Shown here: one piece after another, positions 51,363 through 64,000 of the stretch
How positions within the stretch are numbered: the first letter of the stretch is position 1
Layout of the letters: each line of letters begins with the position of its first letter
Assembly (NCBI GenBank): GCA_023375785.1
Contig: SZWC01007272.1
Location: forward strand, 19,456 to 83,455
Direction of reading: 5' to 3'
Source of the DNA: Penium margaritaceum
Lineage: Eukaryota > Streptophyta > Zygnematophyceae > Desmidiales > Peniaceae
Length of the DNA: 64,000 nt
Translations under genes and position numbers: made by a program
The notes under the pieces: generated by a model
The model's input: the letters and a program-made list of their open reading frames with translations, nothing else
The model's database searches: none
What the model was told of the DNA's origin: nothing

Positions 51363-54300
51363 AGTGGAACGGTGTGGCTACCATGCACAATGACCAACCA
51401 GATTAGGCATGTGCCACTTACCATGACCAAATAATTTTACTATGTGTGGTCAACGTTGAGCACCCATAATATGGATCCCGAATTGTCAGAAGGGAAACAA
51501 TGGGTTGGGAATACTACATACCAACTACCAAGTACAACGACCTTCAGTCAGTAGTAGCACGGTGTGGCGACCATGCACAATGACCGACCAAAGTAGGCAT
51601 ATGTACTGCCTTTGACCAAAGAAATCCGCTGTGTATGGTCAACGTTTACAACTCATGATACGAGTCACAAATGGTCAGAGGGGGAAACAATGGTTTTGGA
51701 ACACCAAGTATCACATAGCAAGCACAAGGGGCTTCAATACGTTGTGGCACGGTGTGGAGACCATGCACGATGACCAACCAAAGTAGGCATATGTCACTGA
51801 ACATGAGCAAATAATGTCAGAAAGTGTGGTAAACTTTGACAACTCATAACACGAGTCACAAATGGTCAGGGTTCAAGATAATGGTTTGTGCATATTAGTT
51901 ATCGACCAGCAAGTACAAATACCTTCAATATGTAGTGGCACAATGTGGCTTCAATGCACATTGACCAACCGAAGTATGCATGTGTCACTAATCATGACCA
52001 ACAAATTTCACTTCATGTGGTCAACGTTGAAAATGCATAACACGAGTCACAAATGGTCAGAGGGGAAAACAATGGGGTGAGAACATCAGTTATCAACTAG
52101 CAAGTACAAAGACCTTCAACAAGCAGTGGCACGGTATGGCTAGCGTGCACAGTGCCCAACCAAAGGATGCATATGTCACTGACTACGACTGAATAAGTCC
52201 ACTATGTGTGCTCAACATTGACAACTCATAACACGAGTCACAAATGGTGAGAGGGAGAGACAATGATTTGGGAAGCCTATGTATTGACTACAAAGGACAA
52301 AGAACTTCAATACTCAGTGGCACAGTGTGGGTTATATGCACACCAAACAACCAAACTAGGCATATGTGACTGATCATGACCAGAGAATTTCAATATGGGT
52401 GGTCAACGTTGACCAACCATAACACGAGTCACAAACGGTCAGGAGCGGAAACAATGCTATGGGTATATCGGTTCTCAACTACCAAGTACAACGACCTTAA
52501 GTCAGTAGTAGCAAGGTGTGGCTACCATGCACAATGACCAACCAAAGTAGGCATATGTACTGCCTTTGACCAAAGAAATCCGCTCTGTGTGGTCAACGTT
52601 TACAACTCATAATACGAGTCACCAATGGTCAGAGGGGGAAACAATGGGTTGGGAACACCAAGTATCACATAGCAAGCACAAGGGGCTTCAATACGTTGTG
52701 GCACGGTGTGGAGACCATGCACGATGACCAACCAAAGTAGGCATATGTCACTGATCATGTCCAAATAATGTCACTAAGTGTGGTAAACTTTGAAAACTCA
52801 TAACACGAGTCAAAAATGGTCAGGATGGTAGATAATGGTTTGTGAATACTAGGTATTGACTAGCAATTACAAATACCTTCAATATGTAGTGGCACAATGT
52901 GGCTTCAATGCACAGTAACCAACCAAAGTATGCATATGTCACTAACCATGACCAACAAATTTCACTTCATGTGGTCAACGTTGAAAACGCATAACACGAG
53001 TCACAAATGGTCAGAGGGGAAAACAATAGGTTGGGAACACTAGTTATCAACTAGCAAATACAAACACCTTCAGCAAGCATTGGCACCGTATGGCTAGCGT
53101 GCACAGTGACCAACCAAAGGATGCATACGTAACTGACTACGGCCGAATACGTCCACTATGTGTGGTCAACATTGACAACTCATAACACGAGTCACAAATG
53201 GTCAGAGGGAGAGACAATGGTTTGGGAAGCCTATGTATTGACTAGAAAGGACAAAGAACTTCAATACGTAGTGGCACGGTGAGGCTAATATGCACACCAA
53301 ACAACCAAACTAGGCATATGTCACTGATCATGACCAGAGAATTTCAATATGGGTGGTCAACGTTGACCAACCATAACACGAGTCACAAACGGTCAGGACA
53401 GGAAACAATGCTATGGGAATATCGGTTCTCAACTACCAAGTACAACGACATTCAGTCAGTGGTAGCACGGTGAGGCTACCATGCACATTGACCGACCAAA
53501 GTAGGCATATGTACTGCCTTTGACTAAAGAAATCCATTGTGTGTGGTCAACGTTTACAACTCATAATACGAGTCACAAATGGTCAGAGGGGGAAACAATG
53601 GTTTGGGAACACCAAGTATCACATAGCAAGCACAAGGGGCTTAATAACGTTGTGGCACGGTGTGGAGACCATGCACGATGACCAACCAAAGTAGGCATAT
53701 GTCACTGACCATGAGCAAATAATGTCACAAAGTGTGGTAAACTTTGACAACTCATAACACGAGTCACAAATGGTCAGGGTGGAAGATAATGGTTTGCGCA
53801 TACTAGTTATCAACTAGCAAGTACAAATACCTTCAATATGTAGTGGCAAAATTTGGCTTCAATGCACAGTGACCAACCAAAGTATGCATATGTCACTGAC
53901 CATGACGAACGAATTTCACTTCATGTGGTCAACGTTGAAAACGCATAACTCGAGTCACAAATGGTCAGAGGGGAAAACAATGGGTTGAGAACATCAGTTA
54001 TCAACTAGCAAGTACAAAGACCTTCAACAAGCAGTGGCACGGTATGGCTAGGGTGCACAGTGACCAACCAAAGGATGCATAAGTCACTGACTACGACCGA
54101 ATAAGTCCACTATGTGTGGTCAACATTGACAACTCATAACACAAGTCACAAATGGTCAGAGGGAGAGACAATGATTTGGGAAGCCTATGTATTGACTAGA
54201 AAGGACAAAGAACTTCAATACGCAGTGGCACCGTGTGGCTTATATGCACACCAAACAACCAAACTAGGCATATGTCACTGATCATGACCAGAGAATTTCA

Positions 54301-56513
54301 ATATGGGTGGTCAACGTTGACCAACCATAACACGAGTCACAAACGGTCAGGAGAGGAAACAATGCTATGGGAATATCGGTTCTCAACTACCAAGAAAAAC
54401 GGCCTTCATTCAGTAGTAGCACGGTGTGGCGACCATGCACAATGACCGACCAAAGTAGGCATATGTACTGCCTTTGACCAAAGAAATCCGCTGTGTGTGG
54501 CCAACGTTTACAACTCATAATACGAGTCACAAATGGTCAGAGGGGGAAACAATGGTTTGGGAACACCAATTATCACATAGCAAGCACAAGGGGCTTCAAT
54601 ACGCTGTGGCACGGTGTGGAGACCATGCACGATGACCAACCAAAGTAGGCATATGTCACTGACTATGAGCAAATAATGTCACAAAGTGTGGTAAACTTTG
54701 ACAACTCATAACACGAGTCACAAATGGTCAGGGTGGAAGAAAATGGTTTGTGCATACTAGTTATCGACTAGCAAGTACAAATACCTTTAATATGTAGTGG
54801 CACAATGTGGCTTCAATGCACAGGGACCAACCGAAGTATGCATATGTCACTAACCATGACCAACGAATTTCACTTCATGTGGTCAACGTTGAAAACGCAT
54901 AACACGAGTCACAAATGGTCAGAGGGGAAAACAATCGGTTGAGAACATCAGTTATCAACTAGCAAGTACAAAGACCTTCAACAAGCAGTGGCACGGTATG
55001 GCTAGCGTGCACAGTGACCAACCAAAGGATGCATATGTCACTAACTACGACCGAATAAGTCCACTATGTGTGGTCAACATTGACAACTCATAGCACAAGT
55101 CACAAATGGTCAGAGGGAGAGACAATGATTTGGGAAGCCTATGTATTGACTAGAAAGGACAAAGAACTTCAATACGCAGTGGAACGGTGTGGCTTCTATG
55201 CACACCAAACAACCAAAATTGGCATATGTCACTGATCATGACCAGAGAATTTCAATATGGGTGGTCAACGTTGACCAACCATAACACGAGTCACAAATGG
55301 TCAAGAGAGGAAACAATGCTATGGGAATATCGGTTCTCAACTACCAAGTACAACGACCTTCAGTCAGTAGTAGCACGGTGTGGCTACCATGCGCAATGAC
55401 CGACCAAAGTAGGCATATGTACTGCCTTTGACCAAAGAAATCCGTTGTGTGTGGTCAACGTTTACAACTCATAATACGAGTCACAAATGGTCAGAGGGGG
55501 AAACAATGGTTTGGGAACACCATGTATCACATAGCAAGCACAAGGGGCTTCAATACGTTGTGGCACGGTGTGGAGACCATGCACGATGACCAACCAAAGT
55601 AGGCATATGTCACTGACCATGACCAAATAATACCACTAAGTGTGGTAAACTTTGACAACTCACAACACGACTCACAAATGGTCAGGGTGGAAGGTAATGG
55701 TTTGTGAATACTCGTTATCGACTAGCAAGTACAAATACCTTTAATATGTAGTGGCACAGTGTGGCTTCAATGCACAGTGACCAACCAAAGTATGCATATG
55801 TCAATGACCATAACAAACGAATTTCACTTCATGAGGTCAACGTCGAAAACGCATAACACGAGTCACAAATGGTCAGAGGGGAAAACAATGGGTTGAGAAT
55901 ATCAGTTATCAACTAGCAAGTACAAAGACCTTCAACAAGCAGTGGCACGGTATGGCTAGCGTGCACAGTGACCAACCAAAGGATGCATATGTCACTGACT
56001 ACGACCGAATAAGTCCACTATGTGTGGTCAACATTGACAACTCATAACACGAGTCACAAATGGTCAGAGGGAGAGACAATGATTTGGGAAGCCTACGTAT
56101 TGACTAGAAAGGACAAAGAACTTCAATACGCAGTGGCACGGTGTGGCTTATATGCACACCAAACAACCAAACTAGGCATATGTCGCTGATCATGACCAGA
56201 GAATTTCAATATGGGTCGTCAATGTTGACCAACCATAACACGAGTCACAAACGGTCAGGAGAGGAAACAATGCTATGGTAATATCGGTTCTCAACTACCA
56301 AGTACAACGGCCTTGAGTCAGTAATAGCACGGTGTGGCTACCATGCACAATGACCTACCCAAGTAGGCATACATCACTGCTCATGACCAAAGAAGTTTAG
56401 TGTGTGTGGTCAACGTTCACAACTCATAATACAAGTAAAAAATGGGCAGAGGGAGAAACAATGGTTTGGGAATACTTGGTATCGACTAGCAAGTACAAAG
56501 ACCTTTGATAAGT
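51363..56513. repeat. Satellite block 14: H-C-D-E, four regular units, A-B-F
   Basis: Regular units start at 52125, 53079, 54033 and 54987, each 954 bp, then A (55941), B and F. The layout repeats block 13. Confidence 0.93.
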
Positions 56514-56674
56514 GGTGGCACAGTGTGGCTACCATGCACAATGACCAACCAAAGTATTCTTGTATCACTGAATATCATAAAAAGAGTTTCACTGTGTGTT
56601 GTCAACTTTCCTTCTTACGGCTGGTCAATCGGAGCAATGGTTGAGAGGTTATTCAAGCTCGAAGTTGCAAAATT
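56514..56674 (+). repeat. Insert-bearing monomer G*, copy 14, cut by a single-N join
   Basis: Only the left part of the G monomer and the first 20 or so insert bases are present before the N at 56675. The sequence then steps back into F, so the insert body is missing from the assembly. Confidence 0.85.
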
Positions 56675-56675
56675 N
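56675..56675. other. Single-N assembly join inside an insert
   Basis: Left of the N is insert sequence (GAAGTTGCAAAATT). Right of it is the middle of an F monomer followed by H. The order is broken, consistent with a collapsed join. Confidence 0.8.
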
Positions 56676-59055
56676 ACTCATAATACAAGTAAAAAATGGG
56701 CAGAGGGAGAAACAATGGTTTGGGAATACTTGGTATCGACTAGCAAGTACAAAGACCTTCGATAAGTGGTGGCACGGTGTGGCTACCATGCACAATGACC
56801 AACCAGATTAGGCATGTGCCACTTACCATGACCAAATAATTTTACTATGTGTGGTCAACGTTGACAACCCATAATATGGGTCCCGAATTGTCAGAGGGGG
56901 AAACAATGGGTTGGGAATACTAGATACCAACTACCAAGTACAACGACGTTCAGTCAGTAGTAGCACGGTGTGGCCACCATGCACAATGACCGACCAAAGT
57001 AGGCATATGTACTGCCTTTGACCAAAGATATCCGGTGTGTGTGGTCAACGTTTACAACTCATAATACGAGTCACAAATGGTCAGAGGGGGAAACAATGGT
57101 TTGGGAACACCAAGTATCACATAGCAAGCACAAGGGGCTTCAATACGTTGTGGCACGGTGTGGAGACCATGCACGATGACCAACCAAAGTAGGCATATGT
57201 CACTGACCATGAGCAAATAATGTCACAAAGTGTGGTAATATTTGACAACTCATAACACGAGTCATAAATGGTCAGGGTGGAAGATAATGGTTTGTGCATA
57301 CTAGTAATCGACTAGCAAGTACAACCACCTTCAATATGTAGTGGCACAATGTGGCTTCAATGCACAGTGACCAACCGAAGTATGCATATGTCACTAACCA
57401 TGACCATCAAATTTCACTTCATGTGGTCAACGTTGAAAACGCATAACACGAGTCACAAAAGGTCAGAGGGGAAAAAAATGGGTTGGGAACACCAGTTATC
57501 AACTAGCAAGTTCAAAGACCTTCAACAAGTAGTGGCACCGTATGGCTAGCGTGCACAGTGACCAACCAAAGGATGCATACGTCACTGACTACGGCCGAAT
57601 ACGTCCACTATGTGTGGTCAACATTGACAACTCATAACACGAGTAAAAAATGGTCAGAGGGAGAGACAATTGTTTGGGAAGCCTAAGTATTGACTAGAAA
57701 GGACAAAAAAAATTAATACGTAGTGGCACGGTGTGGCTAATATGCACACCAAACAACCAAACTAGGCATATGTCACTGATCATGACCAGAGAATTTCAAT
57801 ATGGGAGGTCAACGTTGACCAACCATAACACGAGTCACAAACGGTCAGGACAGGAAACAATGCTATGGGAATATCGGTTCTCAACTACCAAGTACAACGA
57901 CTTTCAGTCAGTAGTAGCACGGTGTGGCTACCATGCACAATGACCGACCAAAGTAGGCATATGTACTGCCTTTGACCAAAGAAACCCGCAGTATGTGGTC
58001 AACGTTTACAACTCATAATACGAGTCACAAATGGTCAGAGGGGGAACCAATGGTTTGGGAACACCATGTATCACATAGCAAGCACAAGGGGATTCAATAC
58101 GTTGTGGCACGGTGTGGAGACCATGCACGATGACCAACCAAAGTAGGCATATGTCAAGAACCATGACCAAATAATGCCACTAAGTGTGGTAAACTTTGAC
58201 AACTCACAACACGACTCACAAATGGTCAGGGTGGAAGGTAATGGTTTGTGAATACTAGTTATCAACTAGCAAGTACAAATACCTTTAATATGTAGTGGCA
58301 CAATGTGGCTTCAATGCACAGTGACCAACCAAAGTATGCATATGTCACTGACCATGACGAACGAATTTCACTTCATGTGGTCAACGTTGAAATTGCATAA
58401 CACGAGTCACAAATGGTCAGAGGGGAGAAAAATGGGTTGATAACATCAGTTGTCAACTAGCAAGTACAAAGACCTTCAACAAGCATTGGCACGGTATGGC
58501 TACCGTGCACAGTGACCAACCAAAGGATGCATATGTCACTGACTACGACCGAATAAGTCCACTATGTGTGGTCAACATTGACAACTCATAACACGAGTCA
58601 CAAATGGTCAGAGGGAGAGAATGATTTGGGAAGCCTATGTACTGACTAGAGAGGACAAAGAACTTCAATACGCAGTGGCACGGTGTGGCTTATATGCACA
58701 CCAAACAACCAAACTAGGCACATGTCACTGATCATGACCAGATAATTTCAATATGGGTGGTCAACGTTGACCAACCATAACACGAGTCACAAACAGTCAG
58801 GAGAGGAAACAATGCTATGGGAATATCGGTTCTCAACTACCAAGTACAACGACCTTCAGTCAGTAGTAGCACGGTGTGGCTACCATGCACAATGACCTAC
58901 CCAAGTAGGCATACATCACTGCTCATGACCAAAGAAGTTTAGTGTGTGTGGTCAATGTTCACAACTCATAATACAAGTAAAAAATGGGCAGAGGGAGAAA
59001 CAATGGTTTGGGAATACTTGGTATTGACTAGCAAGTACAAAGACCTTCGATAAGT
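56676..59055. repeat. Satellite block 15: partial F, G/H start, C-D-E, regular unit, A-B-F
   Basis: After the join a partial F leads directly to H-type sequence. A regular unit starts at 57531 and a long unit at 58485. Confidence 0.9.
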
Positions 59056-59710
59056 GGTGGCACGGTGTGGCTACCATTCACAATGACCAACCAAAGTATT
59101 CTTGTATCAGTGAATATCATAAAAAGAGTTTCACTGTGTGTTGTCAACTTTCCTTCTTACGGCTGGTCAATCGGAGCAATGGTTGAGAGGTTATTCAAGC
59201 TCGAAGTTGCAAAATTCGAAATTTTGTCCGCGTTAAATTTTTATGAATAAACTAAATTTGTTATCATTCATAATTTTGAAAACTACCCTCTCATCTTACA
59301 CCTCCTTATTTTATGCCCTTTACCCATAGGAACCCTTATAATGTCATTTGGACATCACATGAACACCATGCGAGTTGGCTAAGTGCTTATAGAGTTAGTT
59401 TCTGGAGCGAAAGGTCCTACGTTTTAATCCTCGTACGTGCAATATACAATAGGCTCGCGACCTGGGGGGGGGGTGTTGTGATACCTCAACTCTACCTTCG
59501 AGCCTAAGCCATCAGGGGGTAGGGGGGTGTCATAATGTGGTCGCAAATCTGTCTTCCAGGTCGTCCACGGAACATCCCTCCAGGGGGGGTGGAAGGGAGT
59601 ATTCCAGTGAAGGCACCTACGCATAACAAATCAACAAAAACCGACCTGGTGTCAAAGGGAGAAACCTTTTGCTATTTATTGAATAGCAAGTGCAAATAAT
59701 TTCAACAAGT
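59056..59710 (+). repeat. Insert-bearing monomer G*, copy 15 (most worn)
   Basis: A-box 59376-59386 (TGGCTAAGTGC). The B-box position 59420-59430 is altered (CGTTTTAATCC). The first G run is short and the following CGGCC is missing. The G4 motif is disturbed (G7-T-GG-AA-GGG). It belongs to the copy 7/8 subfamily. Confidence 0.86.
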
Positions 59711-60017
59711 AGTGGAACGGTGTTGCTACCATGCACAATGACCAACCAGATTAGGCATGTGCCACTTACCATGGCCAAATAATTTTACTATGTGTGGTCA
59801 ACGTTGATAACCCATAATATGGGTCCCGAATTGTCAGAGGGGGAAACAATGGGTTGGGAATACTAGATACCAACTACCAAGTACAACGATCTTCAGTCAG
59901 TAGTAGCACGGTGTGGCGACCATGCACAATGACCGACCAAAGTAGGCATATGTACTGCCTTTGACCAAAGAAATCCGCTGTGTGTGGTCAACGTTTACAA
60001 CTCATAATACGAGTCAC

Positions 60018-60018
60018 N
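60018..60018. other. Single-N assembly join in monomer C
   Basis: The C monomer reads GAGTCAC, then N, then TTGTGGCACGG. About 75-80 bp expected from sibling C monomers are absent, which explains why this long unit is 1917 rather than about 2000 bp. Confidence 0.8.
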
Positions 60019-61889
60019 TTGTGGCACGGTGTGGAGACCATGCACGATGACCAACCAAAGTAGGCATATGTCACTGACCATGAGCAAATAATGTCACAAA
60101 GTGTGGTAAACTTTGACAACTCATAACACGAGTCACAAATGGTCAGGGTGGAAGATAATGGTTTGTGCATACTAGTTATTGACTAGAAAGTACAAATACC
60201 TTCAATATGTAGTGGCACAATGTGGCTTCAATGCGCAGTGACCAACCGAAGTATGCATATGTCACTGACCATGACGAACGAATTTCACTTCATGTGGTCA
60301 ACGTTGAAAACGCATAACAGGAGTCACAAATGGTCAGAGGGGAAAACAATCTATTGAGAACATCAGTTATCAACTAGCAAGTACAAAGACCTTCAACAAG
60401 CAGTGGCACGGTATGGCTAGCGTGCACAGTGACCAACCAAAGGATGCGTATGTCACTTACTACGACCGAATAAGTCCACTATGTGTGGTCAACATTGACA
60501 ACTCATAACACGAGTCAGAAATGGTCAGAGGGAGAGACAATGATTTGGGAAGCCTATGTATTGACTAGAAAGGACAAAGAACTTCAATACGCAGTGGCAC
60601 GGTGTGGCTTATATGCACACCAAAAAACCAAACTAGGCATATGTCACTGATCATGACCAGAGAATTTCAATATGGGTGGTCAACGTTGACCAACCATAAC
60701 ACGAGTCACAAATGGTCAGGAGAGGAAACAATGCTATGGGAATATCGGTTCTCAACTACCAAGTACAACGACCTTCATTCAGTAGTAGCACGGTGTGGCG
60801 ACCATGCACAATGACCGACCAAAGTAGGCATATGTACTGCCTTTGACCAGAGAAATCCGCTGTGTGTGGTCAACATTTACAACTCATAATACGAGTCACA
60901 AATGGTCAGAGGGGGAAACAATGGTTTGGGAACACCAAGTATCACATAGCAAGCACAAAGGGCTTCAATAAGCTGTGGCACGATGTGGAGACCATGCACG
61001 ATGACCAACCAAAGTAGGCATATATCACTGACCATGAGCAAATAATGTCACAAAGTTTGGTAAACTTTGACAACTCATAACACGAGTCACAAATGGTCAG
61101 GATGGAAGATAATGGTTTGTCCATACTAGTTATCGACTAGCAAGTACAAATACCTTCAATATGTAGTGGCACAATGTGGCTTCAATGCACACTGACCAAC
61201 CAAAGTATGCATATGTCACTAACCATGACCAATGAATTTCACTTCATGTGGTCAACGTTGAAAACGCATAACACGAGTCACAAATGATCAGAGGGGAAAA
61301 CAATGGATTGAGAACATCAGTTATCAACTAGCAAGTACAAAGACCTTCAACAAGCAGTGGCACGGTATGGCTAGCGTGCACAGTGACCAACCAAAGGATG
61401 CATATGTCACTGACTACGACCGAATAAGTCCACTATGTGTGGTCAACATTGACATCTCATAACACGAGTCACAAATGGTCAGAGGGAGAGACAATGATTT
61501 GGGAAGCCTATGTATTGACTAGAAAGGACAAAGAACTTCAATACGCAGTGGCACGGTGTGGCTTCTATGCACACCAAACAAACAAACTAGGCATATGTCA
61601 CTGATCATGACCAGAGAATTTCAATATGGGTGGTCAACGTTGACCAACTATAACACGAGTCACAAATGGTCAGGAGAGGAAACAATGATATGGGAATATC
61701 GGTTTTCAACTACCAAGTACAACGACCTTCAGTCAGTAGTAGCACGGTGTGGCTACCATGCACAATGACCGACCAAAGTAGGCATATGTACTGCCTTTGA
61801 CCAAAGAAATCCGCTGTGTGTGGTCAACGTTTACAACTCATAATACGAGTCACAAATGGTCAGAGGGGGAAACAATGGTTTGGGAACAC

Positions 61890-61890
61890 N
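61890..61890. other. Single-N assembly join, C to E
   Basis: The C monomer stops at GGGAACAC and the sequence after N is the end of E (AAGTACAAAGACCTTC). About two monomers are skipped. Confidence 0.8.
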
Positions 61891-64000
61891 AAGTACAAAG
61901 ACCTTCAACAAGCAGTGGCACGGTATGGCTAGCGTGCACAGTGACCAACCAAAGGATGCATACGTCACTGACTACGACCGAATAAGTCCACTATGTGTGG
62001 TCAACATTGACAACTCATAACACGAGTCACAAATGGTCAGGGTGGTAGATAATGGTTTGTGAATACTAGGTATTGACTAGCAAGTACAAATACCTTCAAT
62101 ATGTAGTGGCACAATGTGGCTTCAATGCACAGTAACCAACCAAAGTATGCATCTGTCACTAACCATGACCAAAAAATTTCACTTCATGTGGTCAACGTTG
62201 AAAACGCATAACACGAGTCACAAATGGTCAGAGGGGAAAACAGTGGGTTGGGAACACTAGTTATCAACTAGCAAGTACAAAGACCTTCAACAAGCAGTGG
62301 CACCGTATGGCTAGCATGCACAGTGACCAACCAAAGGATGCATACGTCACTGACTACGGCCGAATACGTCCACTATGTGTGGTCAACATTGACACCTCAT
62401 AACACGAGTCACAAATGGTCAGAGGGAGAGACAATGGTTTGGGAAGCCTATGTATTGACTAGAAAGGACAAAGAACTTCAATACGTAGTGGCACGGTGTG
62501 GCTAATATGCACACCAAACAACCAAACTAGGCATATGTCATTGATCATGACCAGAGAATTTCAATATGGGTGGTCAACGTTGACCAACCATAACACGAGT
62601 CACAAACGGCCAGGACAGGAAACAATGCTATGGGAATATCAGTTCTCAACTACCAAGTACAACGACTTTGAGTCAGTAGTATCACGATGTGACTACCATG
62701 CACAATGACCGACCAAAGTAGGCATATGTACTGCCTTTGACCAAAGAAATCCGCTGTGTGAGGTCAACGTTTACAACTCATAATACGAGTCACAAATGGT
62801 CAGAGGGAGAAACAATGGTTTGGGAACACCATGTATCACATAGCAAGCACAAGGGGCTTTAATACGTTGTGGCACGGTGTGGAGACCATGCACGATGACC
62901 AACCAAAGTAGGCATATGTCACTGACCATAACCAAATAATGCCACTAAGTGTGGTAAACTTTGACAACTCACAACACGACTCACAAATGGTCAGGGTGGA
63001 AGGTAATGGTTTGTGAATACTAGTTCTGGACTAGCAAGTACAAATATCTTTAATATGTAGTGGCACAATGTGGCTTCAATGCACAGTGACCAACCAAAGT
63101 ATGCATATGTCACTGACCATGACGAACGAATTTCACTTCATGAGGTCAACGTTGAAAACGTATAACACGAGTCACAAATGGTCAGAGGGGAAAACAATGG
63201 GTTGAGAACATCAGTTATCAACTAGCAAGTACAAAGACCTTCAATAAGTAGTGGCACGGTATGGCTAGCGTGCACACTGACCAACCAAAGGATGCATATG
63301 TCACTAACTACGACCGAATAAGTCCACTATGTGTGGTCAACATTGACAACTCATAACACGAGTCACAAATGGTCAGAGGGAGAGACAATGATTTGGGAAG
63401 CCTATGTATTGACTAGAAAGGACAAAGAACTTCAATACGCAGTGGCACGGTGTGGCTTATATGCACACCAAAAGACCAAGCTAGGCATATGTCACTGATC
63501 ATGACCAGAGAATTTCAATATGGGTGGTCAACGTTGACCAACCATAACACGAGTCACAAACAGTCAGGAGAGGAAACAATGCTATGGGAATATCGGTTCT
63601 CAACTACCAAGTACAACAACCTTCAGTCAGTAGTAGCACGATGTGGCTACCATGCACAATGACCGACCAAAGTAGGCATATGTCACTAACTACGACCGAA
63701 TAAGTCCACTATGTGTGGTCAACATTAACAACTCATAACACGAGTCACAAATGGTCAGAGGGGGGAACAATGGTTTGGGAACACCATGTGTCACATAGCA
63801 AGCACAAGGGGCTTTAATACGTTGTGGCACGGTGTGGAGACCATGCACAATGACCAACCAAAGTATGCATATGTCACTGCCCATGACGAACAAATTCACT
63901 TCATGTGGTCAACGTTGAGAACGCATAACACGAGTCACAAATGGTCAGAGGGGAAAACAATGGGTTGACAACATCAGTTATCAACTAGCAAGTACAGTGA

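Larger units (their letters stand above)
59711..64000. repeat. Satellite block 16: H-C-D-E with joins, regular units, mosaic end
   Basis: Single N at 60018 (about 75-80 bp of C missing) and at 61890 (jump from C to the end of E). Regular units start at 60402, 62296 and 63250; an incomplete unit starts at 61356 and an A/D chimera at 61914. From about 63660 a C monomer switches to A and back to C, then to E. No gene is seen. Confidence 0.9.

Noticed and set aside
1-64000. CRISPR array
   Set aside because: The repeats are ~191-bp tandem monomers with no short repeat/unique spacer pattern and no cas genes.
1-64000. CENP-B box or named grass centromere satellite (CentO, CentC types)
   Set aside because: No match to the CENP-B box consensus was seen, and monomer length and sequence do not fit the 150-160-bp grass centromere family I know. 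Centromeric identity is left open.

Overview
The window is almost entirely one tandem satellite array from a eukaryotic nuclear genome. A flowering plant, perhaps a grass, is the best guess. That guess rests on the satellite style and on a young LTR retrotransposon with an initiator-Met-tRNA type primer-binding site; it does not rest on a match to a named satellite. I see no host protein-coding gene, no rRNA gene and no functional tRNA gene. The 60-150 codon reading frames that recur on both strands are by-products of repeated satellite DNA.

The basic monomer is about 191 bp. Five diverged monomer types, called A-B-C-D-E here, form a higher-order repeat (HOR) of 953-955 bp. The reference unit is 4-957, and about 50 A monomers start new units across the window. 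A second, long unit of about 2.0 kb has the order A-B-F-G*-H-C-D-E. In it, monomer G* is split by a foreign segment of about 460-480 bp. Fifteen insert-bearing G* monomers are present. All share the same junctions and the same left neighbour F, so they come from one capture that was amplified with the satellite. The foreign segment holds a tRNA-like domain with A-box and B-box Pol III promoter motifs exactly 44 bp apart in every readable copy. It also holds a G-rich half with long G runs and a short-loop G-quadruplex motif. From about 44.9 to 56.5 kb, four short units plus one long unit repeat with a third-tier period near 5.82 kb.

Region by region: 1-27933 is satellite with seven insert-bearing units, a recent unequal-exchange tract at 19.3-20.6 kb and an assembly gap at 25610-25930. 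A 3911-bp non-autonomous LTR retrotransposon (27934-31844) sits inside an F monomer, flanked by the 5-bp target duplication CACTG. Its two 1061-bp LTRs differ at about 13 sites (about 1.2%). Satellite resumes at 31845 and continues to 64000 with eight more insert-bearing units. That stretch has a gap at 42456-42919 and single-N joins at 36871, 56675, 60018 and 61890, where the monomer order jumps. One further single N (32463) lies in a G run.

The parts are linked by array turnover: unequal exchange and conversion spread and reshuffle monomers, carrying the captured Pol III-like/G4 insert along. The retrotransposon is a later single arrival. Monomer letters, identities and unit boundaries were assigned by eye from the sequence.
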